This document shows, piece after piece, positions 1 to 12,400 of a stretch of DNA of 64,000 nt. The stretch's first letter is position 1. The number at the start of each line of letters is the position of its first letter. The notes beneath the pieces were generated by a model that was not told the DNA's origin, did no database searches, and worked only from the letters and a program-made list of their open reading frames with translations. The stretch is taken from the NCBI RefSeq assembly GCF_017654505.1, contig NC_054559.1, forward strand, positions 14,624,147 through 14,688,146. The letters are read 5' to 3'. The translations under genes and the position numbers were made by a program. This stretch comes from Polyodon spathula. Lineage: Eukaryota > Chordata > Actinopteri > Acipenseriformes > Polyodontidae.

Positions 1-439
1 ACCAAAAACACTCTATTCAGTCTGTAGAAGAATAATAAAAAAACACCATTGCACTGCATATGTTATACATCATTTCACAATATAAAAAGCACCAGATTTT
101 TTTTTTTTTTTTTTTTTTTTTAAATAAAACAGAGCCATATCAGATTGCTTTCTTTCCATAGACAAGGTTCTCTTGCACCTATTCTCTACCACTTGCCTGC
201 CACTCAGTAGTTAAATCTTTGATTTCCTATTTCATATGACTTGCACAAATAGCTAATCCTGAAAGGTAAAATTGAGTCTCCATTTCAATACCTCCCCTCG
301 GCAGTAACTGATGAATGCATGGGTTTAGACGCACCACAGAAACACATACAAATACATGTATGAATATATGAATGATAACAACGGACGGTTTTCATTTGAG
401 GAGGTGGCCGTAAGGGAAAGTTGCTGGGTCTGAACTCAC
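1..439 (-). other. TNRC18 intron, left edge of window
   Basis: Intron 3' of exon 19 (minus strand). It holds a 25-base T run at 97-121 and otherwise AT-rich unique-looking sequence. No coding signal. Confidence 0.7.
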
Positions 440-581
440 CGGGTGAGTTGGGCCTGTCGATCACCGTACTCAGCGGGACGTTCTCATCTTCAGAGAAGCT
501 ACTGTCCTGATTGGGCTCAAAATCCTCGTCAGCGGCCATGCTCTCCATCAGCTTGCTGACTGCACCGCCCTTCACTCGCGC
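440..581 (-). CDS. TNRC18: TNRC18 exon 19 (last in window)
   Basis: Acceptor tttcccagcag/GCGCGA, donor TCACCCG/gtgagt, 142 bases, phase 0 in, 1 out. Encodes ARVKGGAVSKLMESMAADED and FEPNQDSSFSEDENVPLST, practically identical to mammalian KGGAVSKLMESMAAEEDFEP and NQDSSFSEDE. The acceptor is a tandem CAGCAG, so an extra Gln may be included. The next exon, which should begin the CIIDKDEL Tudor-like region and lead to the BAH domain, is beyond the left edge. Confidence 0.95.
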
Positions 582-3500
582 CTGCTGGGAAACGCACCTT
601 TCAATCCTTCTGCCCAACAAAGCCCCCCAACACCAATACTATTGAACTGAACAAACATCTCCTACTGGCTAGTCTCAGGCCCCTCCTTGAGCAAAAGCTA
701 ATTGTGCCAACCTGTGGTGGTTTTATGATAACTTAGTTTAGAGAACGCAATAGCACCAATAGTTTTGCGGAGGAAAAAGTCCAATCCCCTTTGGATGTAC
801 TTTGAATCGTGAGATAGTTCTTAATAAATATGGCACTGTATTAGGCCCTCAGTCTAATTTACCTCTTTCTTTACCTCCCTCGTCTTCACCTTCACCTTGC
901 TCTTCTTGCTGGGGCTGAGGGGGGAGGAGGCCAGACAGACCCGGCCCTCGCTGGAGGTGCTCGAGTGCTGGGGGGGTGACAGACACAATGGGGTCTCTCT
1001 GCCTTTCTTCTTCTAAAAAAGAAACAACCAGTCTAGTCAACTAGAGAGCACACAGTGCATCACTGCACAGCCTGGATCTGTTGGGAGATGGGCCTATATC
1101 CAAGCTGCTATCAACCGGGCTATTCACACATCCGTCACCAGAGATTACGTGAGGGGGGCAGTGGAAATAGCAGTCAACCTGGAAAAGGACCAATGGGCCA
1201 ATCAGGAATGGGATATTTTCAAGTTTCTTTAGCTGATTGTTCTCTGTGGTTTGGCTAAATATGCTTAGGTATGAATAAGTAAAAATAAAAAAACCCTGCA
1301 TTTCTTAAACTGCTATGCAATGTCGTCGTCCCCTATGGCTACACTATGAAAATAATCTGCACTTCTGTTCCAACCTTTCCCTGCTATACTTTCAAAACCA
1401 ATTAACTCAGTTGGATTTGTAGAGCAAAGTGCATTTGGACACCTGTCATCCAACGAGTAGTACCTGCGTATGCAAGTGGATGTTTACTGATGTTCCTGTT
1501 CAGGGATGGAAATAAGACTCCTACTGCCTCGCAGTTTTACTACAAGTTTGATTAGCCATTGTGTATAGGCAACAAGGTCAGGTGTGTCTTATTAAAGTCA
1601 TTAGTAAAACCAGGAATGGCTCAAACTGCTATGGAACGGGAGTCTTATTTCCATCTCTGCTGCTGTTGATGTGCACCAATTCTAAAACAGATCCAAGTGC
1701 CCTGACAATGAATGCAAAACAGGAACATACCTTGCCAAGGTCTTTTTCCTCCTTTGGCTTGCTGGCTTCCTTTCTGGGGCTCTGCGGCACGGCTTTGGGG
1801 GAGCGGGCCGGTTTGGCACCAGCGGGAGGGCTCGTTCTGGAGGGAGAGAGGGGCGTGGCCAGAGTGGCGTCGTGAAGGAAAATGCGCTCGCTCCTCCGAC
1901 GCGGCCAGCGGTCGTCGTCGCTCACCTCCTGGCCGAACTCGAAGCTGAATTCCTGGGGAGACTTCACCTTCTTCAGCCTCTTTTCTTCCAGCTTCACCTT
2001 GTTGGAGCCGGGCAGCTCTCCAGTCATCCCCACAAGCACAGCCGAATCCAGCAGAGGCTTCTTGGAGTGAAGCAGTGAGGAGGCCTTCTTCTTAATCTTG
2101 ACGTCACTCTCCGAATCTGTGTATTCGAATTCAGTCCCTAGTAAGAAAGAGAGAAACACAGCTCAACTGGTATGGAAAGACTTATTTTTCAATCCGTGTA
2201 CAGCCATCGTTGAGTCGAAGCTGGTCGCACACTCCAAAATTTCCTCTTTAAGACTTGACTGGTAATATTAAATTCCTCTTACATTTTGTTTAAAAAAAAT
2301 CATTATTATTAAAACAAACATTCTGCATTTTGACAGTGTGTCTTCATCAGGTGTTGCAGCGATTGAGAAAAATAGATAGAGATAGACAGATTGTTTTGTA
2401 TCATAGAGGTTGACACATAGTTGGATATTTTCTTTAAAAAGGGCCTTCTGTCCAGCAATGGAGAGCATTGGGGTGGTGGGGGGCTCCTACATAGATGAGA
2501 GAGATGCTCTATGCTGCTGTACCCTCAGAGATATTCAAATTTAAGAAAACTTATTCAAATGGAAACTAAACTATGAGAACACTTGTGGTTTGGCAGTAAG
2601 GAACTGGGAACCCATTCCTACCCATGAGGCTCTGCCTTTCTTCCTTCTTCTTGGCTTTCTGCTTGGCCTCCAGCTGAACGACAGACAGTGGAGGAGCGAT
2701 GATGGGACTGGGCATGGCGCTGGCAGCAAACCTGGCCAGCAGCCCCAGCCCGCTCTCATCAAGGCTGGGTGAACCGAGGCTGTCGCTCCCATCCAGATCA
2801 TACTCCTCCTCCTCCAAGTCATCATCATCCTCCTCTGAGGTATAATCTGCCATGCAAAGAGCGAGAGCTTAGTTCATTTCTGGGGCTTTTGAGGCTATTA
2901 CACAAGCTCTACAGCAAAATGAGACAAGCCTTTTTAAAAAAGGTCAAATTCACATTATAAATACTCTATTTGTATAGGTAATGTTAGCGGTACATGGTGC
3001 TTGGCTGGTTAAGGTTAAGTCTGCAGACATTGTTTTGTTTTTTGTAAATGCTTAGTTGCTGTGTCACATGTAAAGTTACGTTTTAAAAATGGACCAATGT
3101 ATCATTTTACTTTGACCGGATTTAATGTGGTTTAGATTAAATTCAACACTATTTGTATGGAGTGGGTTTTTTACTTTATATTTAAAAAAAGCAACAAAAA
3201 AAAGCATGCAGGTATAGTCATGCAGAACAGATGCAATTTGAATCACAATGTCACCTACGAGAATTATCACACATGCACTTTCTACCAAACAACTGTGGAC
3301 ATTTTAAAGTTCCTCGCTGACTGCATACGCCAACATGTTTCGTATCTGTCACAGGATCGTGGAACTGAAGAAACTGATGTAGTGTTCCATGTTTATATAG
3401 GCGTTTCCTCGCTAGTGAAAAAAAAAAACTAATAGAACAGCTTGATGCTGTATGGTGGTCCCAAGTATGCTGGCTGTGAAAACCAAATTAAAAACAGTTC

Positions 3501-6379
3501 TTTATTTGGTTTGCCGTTTAGCATCCATCAAGAAGTGAAAGACACGTGACATGGAAACAACTGCGGCTGGTAGTCGTATGTGCAAAACAGTGGGATGGAC
3601 GAATTCAAAAATAAACAAAACAACCGCAGCGTACAGAAACTCGTAACAAAAAAAACAAAAAATCAATGAAGCGAAGCACATTAAAAGAAAGAAAAGGGAA
3701 AAGCTGTCAAACATTTCTGACTGTGGCCAACTTGTGAAGACAGATATTAACGCCAGCTCTGAATACCACACACCTGCTTTTATTAGCAGACGGGGGGGAA
3801 AAAAAAGAGAAACATTAAGGAGACAAAGACAGAAACATCATATACAAACAACTGACGTTACACAGCCCTTGACTAGCTTTAGATTGAAAGCCATGAAGCA
3901 TACAGGTTCATGCATGAAGAAAGGGGATTTGATTTTTTTCTTAAAGCAGATCTGAAGTTATCTTTAAATGAAAACATTTCAAACCTTTAAAAGCAATCAG
4001 CATAACAAAATATATATATTTTTTTTTTTTAAAAATCAATGCTTGAGTAAGTACAAGCAAGCCAACAGCATTCAAAGCAGGCTGTGTGCAGGCAGACTTT
4101 CAACAGCTTTGGGTCATATTTGGTGTCGTTCAAATGAAACAGTATCATTGCTTAAGTAAATGTAGATTTGGGCGACTGGCCTCTAGCCATGGTTATCCCC
4201 CCCCCCCCCCCCCCCCCCACACTCAAGCTTGTCGAAGGAACGCATGAGGTCCTGCGTTCCTAATAAGACGCAAACTATGCTTAGTAAAATCGAGTGCAGC
4301 AACTTCTAGCATTACCCTGAAATGAAAACCTGCTGAGGTAATTGTGCAACTCCTCAGGGGTATTTTTCTTGGCGTCTTGAAGGCCCGTTGACCTACTTGG
4401 CCTTTGTTTAGGACAGCCGAGTGCCAGACAGAATGAAACGCTGACAACTCAACTAGATTCTTTCTATATACATGCCGTCTCTATTGCCTCTGCATTACTC
4501 AAGCCTACACATGAGACCACACTGAAGTGTAAAGTACCAATAACGGGCCTTACTTTCTAAACATAGGAAATTAAACTAAAAATCAGTCCAAATTGGTTTC
4601 CTCGAACCATTATGGGTAGTTTTTTTTTTTTTTTTTTTAAGTAATATGTTCTCAATCAGAGCCTCCCTTTTCCTAACTTCATGCCCCTTCATTAAATCCT
4701 GGAAGAAGTTTAAATTGGAAATTGACTCAAAATGGGGAAACCCAGCATCCCATTTCTCTCTATACTGTACCTTACAAATTTAGACTGGTTTTCCAAATGA
4801 ATACGAATTGGTACTAACGATTTGCATTTACCTTGAATAATAAAAAGGGTTAGTCGTGAACACAAAGTCCGCTATGTCAGGTGTTTGTTTTGCACACTGA
4901 TTGTACTGCAAAGCCACCGATACAAAATCTTAACAGATTCAAAAGAAATAACCATGGCTCTCAGACAAAATTTAAGCCAAGTTCAATTTGAGAGGAAAAA
5001 ATATTAATTAAAAGGTGAAGTTTTCTCTACGATGGAAATATGAAAAAAAAAAAATAGTATCATGGTTAAATTCAAAAGGGTCACATCAAGAAAGGGTGAT
5101 CTTCCTACCTACAGAACAATGGCTCTGATGACATGGAAAGTGACCCCACACTGCGCAGCTGTCTGCCCTACTCCCAGCCAATCGCTTTGCTTCTTTTTTT
5201 GCAGCGGGATGAGCAAATGCAAAGACCGATACAGACATTCAAAAGCATCATGGGTAGGAGAAGGGGGGCAGAGGTGAAGGGGTGGCCAAGCAGCTGCAAG
5301 AAGAAAGCAAGCAATCTAGAAATGCTAGGTTATTCATTGTTTAGTAAACAGGGCAAGCAATTAGAAACCCTATTGTCCAAATATCCCTTCAAGGTAACCA
5401 AAATGAAGTAGTAGGTACGCTTTAAATCCAAAAGAAAAAAATAAATAAATAAAAGGAGGTGTTTGATTGTTTGCTGTTCCTTTCCAGAAAAATGTACTAC
5501 TCAGAACATTTGCAATCCCTATCTGTACTCTATAAAAGATGATGACCAGGTGCATAAATAACCAAGTTTTGCTTGCAAAAAATGATGCTATTATCTGCAT
5601 GTCTTTAGAATTCCCTGACCTCAGTCTTGCTTACTAATCGTTATCAGGTGATCTCATAGAATGGCTGACCTAACAAAAGGCCATGCTGCAAACTGACGAA
5701 CACATAGGTGGGTAGTTGCTCAATGCACGTTACTTTGTATTTCAGTGTGTGTCTAAGTTACAGCCCGTTGAGCTGACCGTTTCTTTTTGTCTCATGCAGA
5801 TATTGTTAATGTGGATTTACTTAGTAAAAGCAGTTAGGTAAAACGTATTAGTCTGTAGAAAGCAATGCCCAGATCATCATGTTACACCCCATGACACTGA
5901 AATGTAATCTGTGTTTACTTTACTACCACTGATGCTCAAAAGCTTCATCCTTTCAACTTTAGCGTTTTTTTTTTTTTTTTTTAAATCCCATTGTAAGTTC
6001 TAAAATAAATGTCAAAAGCCAGTTTTGTAATTTGCTGAACATAAATATATATTTTTGCTTAACCAAAACACCAGCCATGTTTTTCAGAGGTTAACCAGAT
6101 ATTGCTGGTGACTTCGAGATATATATGTTTGTTTTTTTTTCAGATAAAGGGATATTTGAATAACAGAGTGGTAAACTGAATTCGGGAATGAAGTGAAGCA
6201 ACCTATCACCTAACAGGAGACACAGCAAGAGAGACAAAGCACACTGTTTTAGTTAAAAATGAAATCAACATGTTTAATAAAAGCTTGGTACCAAATTGCA
6301 GTATGAACAACAAGCTTTTCACACACGCACACACAACATTTTCTGATTTACAGTTCCACATACGCCTCTCGCGAGGCCA

Positions 6380-6416
<37 letters not shown>

Positions 6417-9400
6417 AAACAACGACTCAAGTAAAATAAAAAAGGCTCTAAAAAAGAGCCAATAACATTATTTACAATATGACAAGTGGAAAAAACAGCA
6501 GGCTACGCTGCCAGTATCAAAGATGGCTGTTTCGGTTACCATCAAAAGATGGCACCACCATTTTTTTTCTAATGGGAGGGTGGGGGTGGGTGGAGATACC
6601 ATCTTTTTATTATTTTTCTGTACATATTGAGGTTTTGCTCTAGTAACCTTGGTCGAATGAGTCCTCCGAAGAGTCACTGAAGGACGACCGGGCCTCGGCC
6701 TCTTGCAGCAGTAAAGCAAAGTGCTTGTGTCTCTTCTTGTTTGCCGCCTGTTTTGATTTCAGAGTCCCTGTTGAAGACGAGGAGGACGTGGACAGGCCCC
6801 TCTTGGGCGGCTGTCTGCTCTTCGTGGAGGCCGAGCCGTGCAGGCGGGAGGGACGCCCCCTCGATCCGGATTTACTTAACGCTGAATGGGATGGCCAGCC
6901 GTGCTTTACCGATTCATCTCCCTCCTCCGTGTCTGTATCTGTTGTAAAGCAGGGCGTTTTCAGTATGTTACGGTTAACAGTACATCACACAGTCTACTTG
7001 TGGGCAGCCTGGGAACCAACCCGATAACAAAAGAGCCTTGTTGGAGGACCGCACGTGTAACCTTCACTCAGATTTGTTTATTGAAACCTGCGCAAGAGGA
7101 GCTGGTGGTCGGAGAACTAAAAATGTGAGAGAAGGAACATGACAGCTCATATCTAACTTTTCCATGTGAACTTTTCTAACTTGCAGTATCTACTCATTTG
7201 ATAACCATTCTGTACTTACATGTTTGATAACTATAAAATGTCCAACACATCCCCTTATCCAACTCATTCAGTATGCTTAATAATCCAAAAATCACTTACT
7301 GTATGAGTAACTGCTGACTTCTGACCTTGCAGGGGAGTGAGAAGCTTTCAGGTGACCTTTGACTTTCATCCCGAACTCCATCTTCTTTGTTTTGGTGGCC
7401 ATTTTGTTTTTACCTTCTTTGGAGGACTTCTGCAAGGTGCTGAGGCTTTGAGAGAAGTTTTTCTTCCCTCCCTTTCCCAGGAATTCCATCTCGTGGGACC
7501 CGAGGTGTTTACTGCAGCTCCCAAAACTGCTTTTCAATTTCCCTACGGAGCTGTCTGAAAACTTAAAAGGAGACTTGCCGAGTTGACTGAGTTTGGTCAG
7601 AGACAGGGCCTTGTCCAGTTTGGTTGCCAACTGCTCCTGCTCACTCTCCTCTTTCTTCTTCTTCTTACTCTTTGTCTGCACCTGTTAGTGAATGATTACA
7701 GTAAGTGTTTAGTCTACGTTTCCCCTGAACTCAAAATAAACATTTTTTTCGTACAAAAAAAACAGTCAACTCGTCACAATATGCAAGGCAAGAAAAATAA
7801 TGTAACAACGTTTCTAAATTCCAAACTGAGAAAATTAGCATTTTTAATTCACATGAACAAACATGTCTTGTGAAGTGTTGGCAAATGTAAAAACACAAAG
7901 CATTACAAAGGTGCAATAGCAGAAACCAAGCGTTGGCGGTTTATGTACGTATACTGCGTATATTAAATGAAATGGTATTGCTTGCAAAGGTTATAAACAC
8001 ACCAGGTCAGTATGTGGTCTTACTGTCTGATCTGTCTGTCTATTAAGAATTGCATGTAGCCTACAGTGTGAACAGCTGCCACCCTAGCCAAAGGGAAAAA
8101 AGAAGCATTTCTTTGCTGTCAGAATTACAGCTTGATAGAGGAGGTGAGATCCTGGACCGTGAAAGGATAGGCCATCACTCAAGTGGCAGCTGTTATTTTT
8201 GGATAAAATAACCTTGATTTCTGGAGTGTTTTTTTAAGCTTGTTAGCACTTAGTTGGACTTGCCTTTTGCTTTTTTTCAGTTGTGTTTTATATGCAAAGT
8301 CACAAATACAAAAAACCAAAAACAGACCGACATTAGTCTCAGTGAAGAAGTTGAGAAGTCAGGCTTCTACGTATTCCAGTAAAACTTAGTTCTGGGGAAA
8401 TCTTGAGATCTAACATACAGCAAATGGAATCCCTGTACTAAAATGTTAAATGTTTATTTCAAGCCACCGACCTCTTCAGAGAAGCTGGAGGAAGCGTCTT
8501 CCCAGATCTTGCTTTTTCTCTTCACTTTCACACTCATGCCATCCATCTCATCTTCATCTTCGGCGCTCAGACCTCGGAATCTCTTCCGCAGTCCCTCGCC
8601 CGTCTCCGAGTCCTCAGACAGCAGGAGGGTTTTGCCAAGCCTGAGGAGAAATGAGAAACTTCCATTAGACAAAGGTCAAACTTTACTTCAGTGTTTAGAA
8701 CATGAAACATATTGCTGGGTTAGAAACTCCTAACAGCCCTGCACCCAGTCCTGGGTTTCAAAACTCCCCTTGTTCAAGAATATTACTGAAATGACCAGGT
8801 GCAAGGAATGTGAGCAATCAGGCCCCTGCTAATTCTGCACTCAACAGACCACACTGCTCAAACTCTTAGTCCCTCGTCATTTACAGAACAGTTCATGGTA
8901 GAACTCCAGTAGGTGCAGCGACGGTACCAGTTTCTAGACCTGCATTACCATAATCTTCATACTTACTTGCCAACCTTGTAGTCACTTTTCCCAACAGGTG
9001 GTGAGGAAAGGCCATGCTTTCTCTTTCTGGGCCTTCCTGGGCCTCTCCTTGCCAGACTTCTGTTCTTTTCCTCACATTTCTCTCTACGACAAAAATACAG
9101 ACCCCAAAATTACATTTTGAGAAATCCTTTAAAAGGAGAACGAGGGATCAAAAGCCAACACCTCGCCACGCCACTCACTCTGCATCCCTGCGTTTCTGTA
9201 ATTTCGCCAGTTGTTGTTGCTTGTCTTTGTATCTCCTCTGCAACTCGGCCAGTCGCACCCTGTAATTCAGCTCCATGGCATCCATGCCTTCAATGGCAGA
9301 CTTAATGGAGAACATCTAGGGTTAGGAGCGGTAAAAAAAACAAAACATCATTAACCAACTGTAACCCAACTGATAATCCAGTCACTAACCGCAAAATCCT

Positions 9401-12400
9401 CCTTCCATGTTCTGCACTTTGTGGTTATCCAAAGCCATGCATCTGTCATGCTTGAAAGTAGATGCATTAAACAAGTTACCTGATAAAGTAAATGGTTACT
9501 GCCAAATGCCACTTGTGCTGTAAAAACTTTTCACTACAACAGAAAGCAACACATGCAAAGTCTATCCATCCATCACAAGTTGTTTTATGGTAATACTACT
9601 TAGCAAGACTCATAGGTGGAGGTGGGATTTAAAATTCTACAGTAGAAAAATCAACAGAATTCATGCATCGTGATGTTTGAAAGACACATGCTTTGGCAGA
9701 AAACACTCAAGCTTACAGGCTCGTCCTTCTTTTGCATCCAGCTGTATTTCTTGTTGGGGTTCAGCTCTCGAGGAAGCTGGATGGTTATTGCAGGCTTGCA
9801 TGCCAGGGCTTCCATGAACACCTGCGTTCCTGCCACCAAAAGGCTTTCCAAGTCGGCTCGCATTGTGTCTGCAAAAATAAAACGAAGTGGTCATCCGTTA
9901 GACCAGGGGTGGCCAATCCAGGTCCTGGAGGACCACTCCACTCCAGGTTTAACAGGTAAAACAAGACAATTAACTCCCTCTGGGTCTGGATGGAGGCTTA
10001 AATCGGTTCAGTTAAACAATTTCGAACAGGGCTGGAGCAAAGACCAAGAGTGGAAGGACCAACTTTGACATTTCCCGGTTTAGACCATTCAATTTATTAC
10101 CAGCTGTATCTAACCACAGCTGAAAGAATGGTTATTTGTAAAATGGCACAGTGGTTTTAACTTGCTTTAGTGTTTGGCTAGTTATAAAAATGCAACTTAC
10201 AGTTAATCTCATTCTTCCGCCTTTCCAGCTCCAACTCTGCGATTTCACTCAGTAGAGCGATCCCATGAAGGGCAGCGGGGTCCACTGGAGAACAGTCAGT
10301 CTTCTCAGGGGCAGAGAGGACAGCCGTTGGGGTATAATGAGTTGGCAGGGAACATGTTTGGGGCAGCTCTGAGGCTGCCACCAAGGCGATCATCCCCGCC
10401 ATCGGGTCATCCGGACTAATGTTCAAAGTGTCCAGCTGTGCAATCTGAGAAGACAACAAACCCTCCTTGACGGACAGATCCTCAGGTGGAGGTTCTGTCG
10501 TACTAGAGGGAACAGCGGAGGTCTCCTTCTTATCAACCTCATTGCACAGTTCTTTAGCTTTTGAAGAACTTTCTCTTTGTATCTGGACCTCTTGCACTTC
10601 CGATCCACAATACGGCACTGAATTGTCAAACTCTGCGTGTGCAGAGCATGCCCGTTCCTCCGGCTCCTCTAGAAGTGGCTCCACCTCCGAAGCACAGCCA
10701 ATCAGTCGGTAGGGTTCGACTGTTCCCTCTCCCTTCTGCAACTCCTTGACCTTCTGCTCTTGCTCCAGCTCATCTGTGTCCCTCTCCATGCCAGACTGGT
10801 TTTTCAGCTCTTCTGGGACACTCTTGAGCAGGGCTGTGCTGCCATTCTGGTCTCCAGGGCTTTGCTGGGTTTCCTCAAGATCAGACTCTTCCTTGTTCAC
10901 AGCGCTTTCCTCCACTGGCTCGGGCCCCATGGCTGGCAGTAAGGACTCCACCATGGCAGGTGGGTGCAGGCGCATGGGTTTAACCTCAACTGAGGCAGAC
11001 AGATGTTCTGATGTCTCCGCCGGCAGCGGCACATCTGGGGCCAGTCCGTCAGCATCAGAAGCGGCGGCAGGCTGAAGGAGGTAGGGATAGTGGCTACCAA
11101 AGCGAGCAGTTATTGATTGGAAAGGATAGCCCTGAGGGATTTCTGCAAAACACACATCAAGACACCAGTTCTTAAAGGATTCAAAAAGGCGATGCAAAAA
11201 AGCAATAGGGTTCAACAGACTGAGCTCAAAAATGATACGGCGACAAAAAACAATTAATCGCAGTCATATACTTCAGCACTGCTGTTTAGTGAAAGTTTCA
11301 TGAGCTATATAGCCTTTCTGACAGCCAATACCCTCAGCACTCTCACACCACACCTGCACGCACATCACCGCCAGTGTAAATGTTTTTATATTCTACACCG
11401 AACATATTTTTAAAAAAGAGTTAAGTTCTGTATTCAAAGCATATGCCAGGGGTGCTGTATTCGTTACAACATGATCACAACAGTTTTGTTACCCGATGAT
11501 GACATTGTATTTCAGCTTCCAGAACAGAAGGTTTGAGACACATGAGATATAGGTGGCTACTGACTGGGAGTATGAATAAAGCTTTAAGACAGTGTAAAAA
11601 AAAGTGTCAGCAAAGACAGCATAGTTCTACTACCCCTTCGAAATAACCAGTTCAGCTGGGCATGCTCCCAGTCCATACAATGAGGAGAACAAGGAAAGAC
11701 GAGCAAACAAAACTGCTTCATTAAGCTTCACTTACCAGGAAATAAGGCCTGGAAAGGCAAAGAGACCTCTTTCTGCAAATCGATTTCTTTCTTCTCCATC
11801 ACTTCCGGTGTTTCCTCTTTGGGGGGAACAGATGGCTGTCCACCCCCCCTCCAACCCCGTGGGGCCCCCCCTGGGGGGCCGGCGTGGAGGGGTGGGAATA
11901 AGGCTGCTGCCTTTCCAGCTCTTCGATTTTGTGTCGGACCTCTGACTTGAGAGCAGTCACGCGGGAGGGCGAAGGGTTCAGCGGCTGGGGCGTCGGGACC
12001 TTGCCGTTGGACGTAGACGGAGTGGGGGAAGGCGAAGGCGGTTTCCTGCTATGCAGGGCGGGAGCGCAGGCAGCAGGCAGACCCTGCTTGGCCCCTTCGT
12101 GGCTTTTTTTGGCAGCTTTGTCCTCCATCTCAGCTCTGTGTTCACTCGCCTTTAACCTCTCCTGTTTGGGACAAGGAAAAAGGGTGTCAAGAAAGTATCG
12201 ACTACCATTTGTAGCTCATAAACGAGGCTCATTGTGATGTATACTTCAAGTGGCTGGAACTCACCACTAGCTGGGCGCTTCTCTGGATCTCCATGGCTTG
12301 GGCAGCCTGGTGTTGCATCATGTAGAGCTCGTGTTGCCTAAGCAACTGTTGGTGAGAAAGTAACTGAAGCTGGTGGGCATGCTGAAGTGAACTTCCTGCT

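Larger units (their letters stand above)
2847..6647 (-). other. TNRC18 intron between exons 15 and 16 (3.8 kb)
   Basis: AT-rich intron. Contains homopolymers: C22 at 4197-4218, T runs near 4619-4638 and 5965-5982, A32 at 6383-6414. A short perfect inverted repeat GGCTCT..AGAGCC lies at 6444-6460. No open frame here resembles a protein. Confidence 0.7.

Noticed and set aside
849..1040. Longest minus-strand frame over exon 18
   Set aside because: Wrong frame; the phase-compatible frame gives SKKSKVKVKTREVKKE, which matches TNRC18.
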